Positions 1-4,877 of a stretch of 7,223 bases of DNA are shown here, in pieces. Made by a program: the position numbers and the translations under genes. Numbering within the stretch: position 1 is the first letter of the stretch; each line of letters opens with the position of its first letter. The notes beneath the pieces were generated by a model that saw only the letters and a list, made by a program, of their open reading frames with translations, had not been told where the DNA came from and searched no databases. The stretch comes from Rhizobiaceae bacterium UBA1291 (lineage in GTDB: Bacteria; Pseudomonadota; Alphaproteobacteria; Rhizobiales; Rhizobiaceae), in contig DBUL01000016.1 of the NCBI GenBank assembly GCA_002307905.1, positions 8,709 to 15,931 of the forward strand, given 5' to 3'.

Positions 1-444
1 CTTCTTGAGCGCAATCATCGTGAGCGCAGCGCGTGCGGCAAAACCGCCCTTATCCTTGTCTGAGCGGCGCGCACGCGCCCAGGCCTGCTCTTCGTTTTCA
101 ACCGTCAGGATGCCGTTGCCGATCGCGAGGGATTCGGAAACCGCGAGATCCATCAGCGCGCGGGAGGACTCGTTCGAGACGATTTCGAAGTGATAGGTTT
201 CTCCGCGGATGACCATGCCGAGCGCTACGAAGCCGTCATAGTGCACACCCTCTTCGTCGGCGGCATCAAGTGCTATCGAGATCGCCGGCGGGATTTCTAG
301 GGCACCCGGCACGGTCACAACATCATAGGTCGCACCCGCTTCGTCGAGGGCTGCCTTGGCGCCATCAAGCAGGGCATCGGACATGTCGTCATAAAACCGA
401 GCCTCAACGATCAGGAGATGCGGTGCAGATTTGTTCTTAGCCAT
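1..444 (-). CDS. ribH: 6,7-dimethyl-8-ribityllumazine synthase (lumazine synthase), partial at the 3' end
   Basis: Condenses 5-amino-6-ribitylamino-uracil with 3,4-dihydroxy-2-butanone 4-phosphate to give 6,7-dimethyl-8-ribityllumazine, the penultimate step of riboflavin synthesis, in the cytosol, usually as a pentamer or icosahedral shell. The minus-strand frame opens with ATG at 444 (protein begins [20 protein letters not shown]) and stays open for 148 codons to the left edge with no stop. Family marks visible: GALEIP (residues 47-52, substrate-loop region), [12 protein letters not shown] (76-87) with the catalytic His at 85, and [14 protein letters not shown] (111-124). Family members are about 150-160 residues, so only a few C-terminal residues should be missing. 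The Shine-Dalgarno is weak (a GGGTCGAG-like stretch). In rhizobia and Brucella this gene follows ribD and ribE and precedes nusB; here a divergent pair of membrane protein genes separates it from ribD. The identification is firm. Confidence 0.95.
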   Translation of the reverse strand, partial: MAKNKSAPHLLIVEARFYDDMSDALLDGAKAALDEAGATYDVVTVPGALEIPPAISIALDAADEEGVHYDGFVALGMVIRGETYHFEIVSNESSRALMDLAVSESLAIGNGILTVENEEQAWARARRSDKDKGGFAARAALTMIALKK

Positions 445-604
445 GATCTCGACCCCGGTTTTCAGGAGAATTCGGCGCAATGCCGGATGAAGCGCGGTCA
501 AACCACGGCGCACCGGGCTTGGCAAGTGTTTTTCCGCCAGAGCGCTTCGAAGGGGCCCGCGCTCCCTGCAAATGACAGCCGGATACCGTCCTTGTCACAG
601 CCGG

Positions 605-629
605 GGAACAAAAAACGCCAGCCAGTGTT
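605..629 (+). promoter_or_regulatory. Candidate EcfG/RpoE2-type general stress promoter
   Basis: In the 259-nt region between divergent ribH and the small membrane gene, GGAAC lies at 605-609 and TT at 628-629, separated by 18 nt. This fits the GGAAC-N18/19-TT pattern described for Sinorhizobium meliloti RpoE2, the alphaproteobacterial general stress sigma factor. It would start transcription about 70 nt upstream of the 704 ATG. Such short patterns occur by chance, so this is a candidate only. I saw no convincing sigma-70 promoter, flavin mononucleotide (FMN) riboswitch or tRNA in the rest of 445-703. Confidence 0.45.
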
Positions 630-691
630 CTACCGAGGACCGCCGCGTCGGGTCGTGGGCGGGAAACAAACTCGAATTCGGCAAGTCCGAC

Positions 692-697
692 AGGAGG
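692..697 (+). promoter_or_regulatory. Ribosome binding site of the 25-residue membrane peptide
   Basis: A perfect AGGAGG lies 6 nt before the ATG at 704. It is the main reason to accept such a short reading frame as a real gene and to reject a longer frame reading through from 418. Confidence 0.8.
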
Positions 698-703
698 TAT
701 ATC

Positions 704-781
704 ATGGGTCGCGGTATTCTGCTTTGGTTTCTCGGGGTTCCGATCCCGCTCATCATTCTGATCATGCTGTTCTGGCGCTAG
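704..781 (+). CDS. Small hydrophobic membrane peptide, 25 residues
   Basis: Encodes a single hydrophobic helix: a short basic start (MGRG) followed by about 20 almost uninterrupted hydrophobic residues with a Pro-Ile-Pro kink (VPIPLIILIML) and a terminal Trp-Arg. It would fit as a one-pass inner-membrane peptide. Support comes from the perfect AGGAGG 6 nt upstream, the coherent hydrophobic content, and tight coupling to the next gene: its TAG (779-781) overlaps the AGGAGG (780-785) of the gene starting at 790. Similar tiny MGRGILLW-type peptides exist in rhizobial genomes as hypothetical proteins, as far as I recall. Function unknown. If the upstream stress-type promoter is real, the two genes form a stress-induced envelope unit. 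Confidence 0.75.
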   Translation: MGRGILLWFLGVPIPLIILIMLFWR

Positions 782-785
782 GAGG
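780..785 (+). promoter_or_regulatory. Ribosome binding site overlapping the preceding stop codon
   Basis: AGGAGG begins inside the TAG stop of the 25-residue peptide gene and lies 4 nt before the ATG at 790. The arrangement suggests translational coupling and fixes the start of the membrane protein at 790, not at an upstream in-frame ATG at 418. Confidence 0.75.
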
Positions 786-789
786 CAGG

Positions 790-1695
790 ATGTCCATTCC
801 CGTCGCGCCCTCCCCCGCGTTGATGCCGATCGAATCCTCGGCATCCGCAGTCTCCCTGAGGTCGATCTTCGCCGGTGCGCTTGCCGCTTCAGCCATCACC
901 CTCATTCTCACCCTGATAGGTTCCGGCCTCGGCCTCACCATGGTCTCGCCTTGGGCAGGCGAGAGCGTCTCGCTTGAAGCCATCGGCTGGACCACCGTGG
1001 TCTGGCTGATCCTCGTCCAATGGCTGTCAGCCGGGTTCGGTGGCTACCTCACCGGTCGTTTGCGCACGAAATGGGTCGGCGTCCACACAGATGAGGTCTT
1101 CTTTCGCGACACGGCCCATGGTTTCCTGTCCTGGGCGCTTGCAACGCTTCTCGTTGTGGGTCTCCTCGGGTCTGTGATCAGCTCCGCTGCGGGAACAGTC
1201 GCCAGCGCCACGGCGTCTGCGGCAAGCGCAGCCGGCGCCGCTGGCATTGCCTCCGCCTCGAGCACCCAGGACGAAGGGGCCGGTTTCTCGGTCAACTATT
1301 TCGCCGACGCCATCCTGCGCCCGGCCGATCCGGCAACTCCGCCCGCGGTACAGAGCGACGAACGTGTCACGGCAGAGGTGTCGCGGATCCTCGTCAATGG
1401 CGCCATTCGCGGGGAAATGCCGGCCGATGACCGCGCCTATCTGGATCGTGTCGTCGCGTCGCGGACCGGTCTTTCGGAAGCGGATGCGAAGGTCCGGGTT
1501 GACCAGACGCTGGCCAACATCGAGACGGCCAAAACCGAAGCTCAGGAAGCGGTGGACACCGCCAAGCAAGCGGCCACTGCCATCGCGCTCGCCGGAGCCG
1601 TTTCGCTCATGATTGGCGCCTTCATCGCCTCTGTAGCGGCAGCCCTGGGAGGCCGCCAGCGAGACGAGGAAGATGACCTGATCGCTGTGGTCTGA
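790..1695 (+). CDS. Predicted multi-pass membrane protein of unknown function, 301 residues
   Basis: No enzymatic function is recognisable. Hydrophobic segments lie at about residues 26-53, 64-87 and 112-136, with a fourth near the C terminus (262-287), followed by a charged tail (GGRQRDEEDDLIAV). Between the third and fourth segments is an Ala/Ser-rich low-complexity stretch (131-158), then a polar region (160-260) with a TGLSEADAKVRVDQ-like motif (226-239) and probable helical, coiled-coil character up to the last membrane segment. The opening region (PSPALMPIESSASAVS, then an FAGA membrane start) resembles rhizobial membrane proteins sometimes labelled PhnA-like; I do not think that label carries functional meaning. 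The start at 790 is chosen for the AGGAGG 4 nt upstream. The frame is open back to 418, but that extension covers the small peptide gene and has no membrane or family logic. It is the last gene before the terminator at 1720. Confidence 0.85.
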   Translation: MSIPVAPSPALMPIESSASAVSLRSIFAGALAASAITLILTLIGSGLGLTMVSPWAGESVSLEAIGWTTVVWLILVQWLSAGFGGYLTGRLRTKWVGVHTDEVFFRDTAHGFLSWALATLLVVGLLGSVISSAAGTVASATASAASAAGAAGIASASSTQDEGAGFSVNYFADAILRPADPATPPAVQSDERVTAEVSRILVNGAIRGEMPADDRAYLDRVVASRTGLSEADAKVRVDQTLANIETAKTEAQEAVDTAKQAATAIALAGAVSLMIGAFIASVAAALGGRQRDEEDDLIAVV

Positions 1696-1719
1696 TATCA
1701 TTGGCACCAGGAAAAGAGC

Positions 1720-1757
1720 AGAGCCCGGCTGTCGACGTAGCCGGGCTCTTTATTTTT
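1720..1757 (+). terminator. Rho-independent terminator between convergent genes
   Basis: A perfect 11-bp stem (AGAGCCCGGCT at 1720-1730 pairing with AGCCGGGCTCT at 1739-1749) has an 8-nt loop and is followed by TTTATTTTT (1749-1757). It ends the plus-strand membrane gene, whose stop is 25 nt upstream. It lies 7 nt beyond the end of ribD. On the minus strand the stem is followed by GCTCTTTTC, so it may also end the glyA-nrdR-ribD transcript, with a weaker T tract. Confidence 0.85.
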
Positions 1758-1763
1758 GACGCA

Positions 1764-2882
1764 TCAAGCTCGTTCAAAGACATCCAGTCGATCCGGTCCG
1801 AAGCGTAACGAGTGCAGGGCACGGAATGCCGGCGGAATTGATTCCAGTGTCACGGGCGCGGCGATTCCGTCGTCGCCCACGACCACATCACCTCGGTAGA
1901 ACTGGATCTCATCGACAAGATCAGCGGCGAGGAAATCGGCGGCAACGCGCGCCCCGCCCTCGACGACGAGCGACGAAATGCCTCGACTGGCGAGGGCGAA
2001 AAGCAGGCTCTCGAGATTCGACGCTTCCAGCACCTCCACGCCCCTCGCCGCAAGCGCTGCTCGTCGCGTCGCCAGAGCGTCGACGCCTTGCCCGCCTTCG
2101 CCGCTTTTAGATACGGCCACTTGCGGCGCATCGCAGACAACGATCAGCGGAATATCCCGCGCTGTTTGCACGAGCTTCGAAGTTAACGGCAGAGCCAGAT
2201 CGCGGTCGAGAACGATACGGACCGGAGAGCGTTGTTCCAGCCCTTCGAGACGAACGGTGAGCTCGGGATCATCGGCCCGTGCAGTGCCGATGCCGACAAG
2301 GATCGCATCTGTCTCGGCCCGCAGAAGCTGCACCTGACGTCGGGCGAGTGGTCCCGTAATGGCCACCTGGCCGTTGCCCTTCCGGCCGATCATGCCGTCG
2401 GCCGAAACGGCAAGCTTTAGAATCACATAGGGGCGGCCCTTCGTCTGGCGGGTGAGATAGCCCGCAAGTGCCCGGCGAGCCTCGGCCTCGAGAACTCCCA
2501 TTGTCACCTCGATCCCGGCATCCTGCAACATCCGAAGGCCCCGGCCCGACACGCGCTCGTCCGGATCGGTGACGGCAACGACAGCGCGGGCGATACCCGC
2601 CGCGATAAATGCGTCGGCGCATGGTGGGGTCTTGCCGTGATGTGAACAGGGCTCAAGGCTGACATAGGCGGTCGCCCCCCTCGCCTGTTCGCCTGCTTCG
2701 GCCAGCGCCTGCGGCTCGGCATGCGGCCGGCCACCCTTGGCGGTAACACCACGGCCGACGATTACGCCGTCCTTGACGATCAGGCAGCCGACTGAGGGAT
2801 TGGTACCCGTTTGCCCAAGGTGACGCAGGGACAGTTCGATGGCCTCCGCCATGAAGCGCGCATCATCTGCCGCTCCGGGCAT
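1764..2882 (-). CDS. ribD: Bifunctional diaminohydroxyphosphoribosylaminopyrimidine deaminase / 5-amino-6-(5-phosphoribosylamino)uracil reductase
   Basis: Carries out two successive cytosolic steps of riboflavin synthesis: deamination of the pyrimidine ring of the GTP cyclohydrolase II product, then NADPH-dependent reduction of the ribosyl group. The 372-residue length is normal for the family. The N-terminal deaminase domain (about 1-145) has the zinc/catalytic set His54-Ala-Glu56 and Cys79/Cys88 in PCSHHGKTPPC, matching E. coli RibD H50, C75 and C84. The reductase domain (about 150-372) starts at RPYVILKLAVSADGMIG and contains GIGTARADDPELTVR (197-211) and VVEGGARV (306-313). The ATG at 2882 is 3 nt after the nrdR stop, with a GGAGTGA-like Shine-Dalgarno in the end of nrdR, so it is third in the glyA-nrdR-ribD operon. 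No ribE (riboflavin synthase) follows: the gene ends 7 nt from the terminator. Confidence 0.96.
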   Translation of the reverse strand: MPGAADDARFMAEAIELSLRHLGQTGTNPSVGCLIVKDGVIVGRGVTAKGGRPHAEPQALAEAGEQARGATAYVSLEPCSHHGKTPPCADAFIAAGIARAVVAVTDPDERVSGRGLRMLQDAGIEVTMGVLEAEARRALAGYLTRQTKGRPYVILKLAVSADGMIGRKGNGQVAITGPLARRQVQLLRAETDAILVGIGTARADDPELTVRLEGLEQRSPVRIVLDRDLALPLTSKLVQTARDIPLIVVCDAPQVAVSKSGEGGQGVDALATRRAALAARGVEVLEASNLESLLFALASRGISSLVVEGGARVAADFLAADLVDEIQFYRGDVVVGDDGIAAPVTLESIPPAFRALHSLRFGPDRLDVFERA

Positions 2883-2885
2883 GGT

Positions 2886-3362
2886 TCACTCCACGCCGCT
2901 ATCGCGAGAGATCTTGGCGTTGATCTCAGCGATGACGTTCTCGAAATCCTCGGCATGGGAGAAGTCGCGATAGACCGAGGCGTAGCGCACGAAGCCCACA
3001 TCGTCGAGGCTTTTCAGCGCCTCCAGCACCTGGATCCCTATTTCTTCCGAGGAGATTTCCGACTCGCCAGAGCTTTCCAGGCGGCGGACGATACCGGATA
3101 CCGCGCGCTCGATGCGCTCATTGTCGACCGGCCGCTTTCTCAGTGCGATCTGGAAGGAACGCACCAGCTTGTTGCGGTCGAACAGGACCTTGCGACCCGT
3201 CTTCTTGACCACCATCAACTCGCGCAGCTGCACCCGTTCGAAAGTGGTGAACCGTCCGCCGCAGTCCGGGCAGATGCGCCGCCGGCGGATGGAGGTATTA
3301 TCCTCCGCCGGGCGCGAATCCTTGACCTGAGTGTCTTCCGAACCGCAGAACGGGCAGCGCAT
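2886..3362 (-). CDS. nrdR: Transcriptional repressor NrdR
   Basis: A nucleotide-sensing repressor that binds NrdR boxes upstream of ribonucleotide reductase genes and turns them down when dATP is high. The 158-residue length is typical. The N-terminal zinc ribbon is complete: Cys3-x2-Cys6 (RCPFCGS) and Cys31-x2-Cys34 (ICPDCGG), preceded by the usual basic run IRRRRI. An ATP-cone domain follows (about 49-139), opening with [20 protein letters not shown] and including the [19 protein letters not shown] and [13 protein letters not shown] regions. The wording is rhizobial. The ATG at 3362 is 9 nt from the glyA stop, with AAGGAAAG as ribosome binding site overlapping that stop; its own stop is 3 nt before ribD. 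Linkage to glyA and ribD is usual in Rhizobiales. No NrdR box was recognised in this window. Confidence 0.97.
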   Translation of the reverse strand: MRCPFCGSEDTQVKDSRPAEDNTSIRRRRICPDCGGRFTTFERVQLRELMVVKKTGRKVLFDRNKLVRSFQIALRKRPVDNERIERAVSGIVRRLESSGESEISSEEIGIQVLEALKSLDDVGFVRYASVYRDFSHAEDFENVIAEINAKISRDSGVE

Positions 3363-3371
3363 GCGCTTTCC

Positions 3372-4649
3372 TTACATGTATGGATACATCGGGAAGCGCT
3401 CGGTGAGCTTGATCACCTTCTCGCGCACCGCTGCCTCGACAACGGCGTTGCCCTCATCGGAATTGGCGACTTTCAGGCCGTCAAGGACTTCGACAATGAG
3501 GTTGCCGATTTCCTTGAACTCGGCTTCCTTGAAGCCGCGGGTCGTGCCGGCCGGCGTGCCGAGGCGAACGCCGGAGGTGACGAAGGGCTTTTCCGGATCG
3601 AAGGGGATGCCATTCTTGTTGCAGGTGACGTAGGCGCGGCCGAGGGCGGCTTCCGCACGCTTTCCGGTGGCGTTCTTCTTGCGAAGGTCGACGAGCATCA
3701 GATGGTTGTCGGTGCCGCCCGAAACGATGTCGAGGCCGCCGGCAACCAGCGTCTCGGACAGCGCCTTGGCGTTCTTGACGATCTGGGCGGCGTAGTCCTG
3801 GAACTCCGGCTGCAGCGCTTCGCCGAAGGCGACCGCCTTGGCGGCGATGACGTGCATCAGCGGACCGCCCTGGAGACCGGGGAAGACGGCCGAGTTGAAC
3901 TTCTTCGCCAGATCTTCGTCATTGGTGAGGATCATGCCGCCGCGCGGACCACGCAGCGACTTGTGGGTCGTGGTGGTGGCGACGTGGCAATGCGGGAACG
4001 GCGACGGATGCTGGTTGCCGGCGACCAGGCCGGCGATGTGGGCCATGTCGACCATCAGCCAGGCGCCGACTTCATCGGCGATCTCGCGGAAGCGCTTCCA
4101 GTCCCAGATGCGGGAATAGGCGGTGCCGCCGGCGATGATGAGCTTCGGCTTGTGCTTGCGGGCGCTTTCGGCAACCGCGTCCATGTCCAGCAAGTTGTCG
4201 CCTTCGCGAACGCCGTAGGAGACGACGTTGAACCATTTGCCGGACATGTTGACCGGCGAACCATGCGTCAGGTGACCGCCCGAGTTGAGATCAAGGCCCA
4301 TGAAGGTGTCGCCCGGCTGCAAGAGTGCCAGGAACACGGCCTGGTTCATCTGCGAGCCCGAGTTCGGCTGGACGTTGGCGAAGTTGACGCCGAACAGCTT
4401 CTTGGCGCGCTCGATCGCCAGTTCTTCGGCGATGTCGACGAACTGGCAGCCGCCGTAATAGCGCTTGCCCGGATAGCCCTCGGCATACTTGTTGGTCATG
4501 ATCGAGCCCTGCGCCTCGAGAACGGCGCGCGACACGATGTTTTCCGAGGCGATCAGCTCGATATGCTCTTCCTGGCGCAGAGCTTCTTGCTGCATGGCTT
4601 CGAAGAGCTCGGCGTCGTACTTGGCAATGGTCAAATCACGGCTGAACAT
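3372..4649 (-). CDS. glyA: Serine hydroxymethyltransferase, apparent pseudomonad/rhizobial chimera at its N terminus
   Basis: A PLP-dependent cytosolic enzyme interconverting serine and glycine while charging tetrahydrofolate with a one-carbon unit; works as a dimer. It is 425 residues from the ATG at 4649, normal for the family. Lys230 in [14 protein letters not shown] binds PLP; Asp201 and His204 (VDMAHIAG) lie in the cofactor pocket; the [13 protein letters not shown] loop is at 55-67. The start at 4649 is chosen because GAGGA (4655-4659) lies 5 nt upstream and MFSRDL is a known family start; the TTG at 4661 overlaps this site. Residues 1-28 ([16 protein letters not shown] and on) read like pseudomonad GlyA, whereas from residue 38 ([20 protein letters not shown], then CQFVDIAEE) the protein is rhizobial. 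The change falls at the conserved HIELIASEN (4539-4565). The frame is intact, so an enzyme could be made, but the natural gene in either organism probably differs. Confidence 0.95.
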   Translation of the reverse strand: MFSRDLTIAKYDAELFEAMQQEALRQEEHIELIASENIVSRAVLEAQGSIMTNKYAEGYPGKRYYGGCQFVDIAEELAIERAKKLFGVNFANVQPNSGSQMNQAVFLALLQPGDTFMGLDLNSGGHLTHGSPVNMSGKWFNVVSYGVREGDNLLDMDAVAESARKHKPKLIIAGGTAYSRIWDWKRFREIADEVGAWLMVDMAHIAGLVAGNQHPSPFPHCHVATTTTHKSLRGPRGGMILTNDEDLAKKFNSAVFPGLQGGPLMHVIAAKAVAFGEALQPEFQDYAAQIVKNAKALSETLVAGGLDIVSGGTDNHLMLVDLRKKNATGKRAEAALGRAYVTCNKNGIPFDPEKPFVTSGVRLGTPAGTTRGFKEAEFKEIGNLIVEVLDGLKVANSDEGNAVVEAAVREKVIKLTERFPMYPYM

Positions 4650-4654
4650 GGCGG

Positions 4655-4659
4655 TCCTC
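4655..4659 (-). promoter_or_regulatory. Ribosome binding site of glyA
   Basis: GAGGA on the minus strand lies 5 nt before the ATG at 4649. It decides in favour of this start over the in-frame TTG at 4661, which would overlap the site. Confidence 0.7.
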
Positions 4660-4690
4660 AAGGATCGGGGGCAGAAAAGGAGGGCATTCT

Positions 4691-4703
4691 AACCCAATGG
4701 GTT
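4691..4703. promoter_or_regulatory. Short palindrome upstream of glyA, possible operator or promoter-linked site
   Basis: AACCCA-A-TGGGTT is a perfect 6-bp dyad around a single base, 42 nt upstream of the glyA ATG. On the minus strand it is immediately followed by TAGAAT (4691-4686, sharing one base), which could be a -10 element, but I found no good -35 at the right distance. The site lies in the segment that looks pseudomonad. It may be chance. Confidence 0.25.
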
Positions 4704-4775
4704 TTAGATGGCATATGAAAGGACGTCATGTCGCGGACAAGCGGGATTCACTTCGGGATGGGTGGTGGCTCTACC

Positions 4776-4858
4776 GGCCTCATCGGGGGCAAGCCCCCTC
4801 CCACATTTGAATGTATTCACAAGTCGAAGGTGGGAGGGGGCTTGCCCCCGATGAGGCC
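4776..4858. repeat. Pseudomonas-type REPIN: two REP sequences in inverted orientation
   Basis: A perfect 29-bp inverted repeat: left arm 4776-4804 and right arm 4830-4858, separated by 25 nt. Each arm contains an internal REP hairpin (GGGGGC-AA-GCCCCC in the left, GGGGGC-TT-GCCCCC in the right). The right arm starts GTGGGAGGGGGCTTGC, which I recall as a highly repeated REP core in the Pseudomonas fluorescens group. Beyond the perfect arms the flanks are still roughly similar to each other (4760-4775 against 4859-4870). REPINs are non-autonomous elements spread by RAYT transposases acting in trans; none is encoded here. It lies 20 nt past the stop of the EAL gene, where it could act as an mRNA 3'-end structure or partial terminator. 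The rest of the 4650-4877 gap holds the glyA leader and nothing else recognisable. Confidence 0.85.
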
Positions 4859-4877
4859 AGTGGCCGCGCCACACCCT

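Noticed and set aside
572..703. Upstream ATG at 572 for the small membrane peptide (69 residues)
   Set aside because: The extra N-terminal part has no hydrophobic or family character, overlaps the candidate promoter, and the perfect AGGAGG lies just before 704.
445..703. FMN riboswitch upstream of ribH
   Set aside because: None of the conserved FMN-element blocks is visible on the minus strand; the region looks like ordinary promoter DNA.
418..789. N-terminal extension of the 301-residue membrane protein back to an ATG at 418
   Set aside because: The ATG at 418 lies inside ribH on the other strand, the extension reads through the small peptide gene in another frame, and a strong ribosome binding site marks the start at 790.
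2811..4718. 635-codon plus-strand open frame antisense to ribD, nrdR and glyA
   Set aside because: It lies opposite three certain genes, has the His/Asp/Val/Gly-rich look of a GC-rich antisense shadow, and spans gene boundaries and the putative chimera joint.
4776..4858. Reading the inverted repeat as a simple rho-independent terminator or a CRISPR unit
   Set aside because: No T tract follows either arm, the 25-nt centre is too long for a typical terminator loop, and there are only two copies in inverted order, which fits a REPIN instead.
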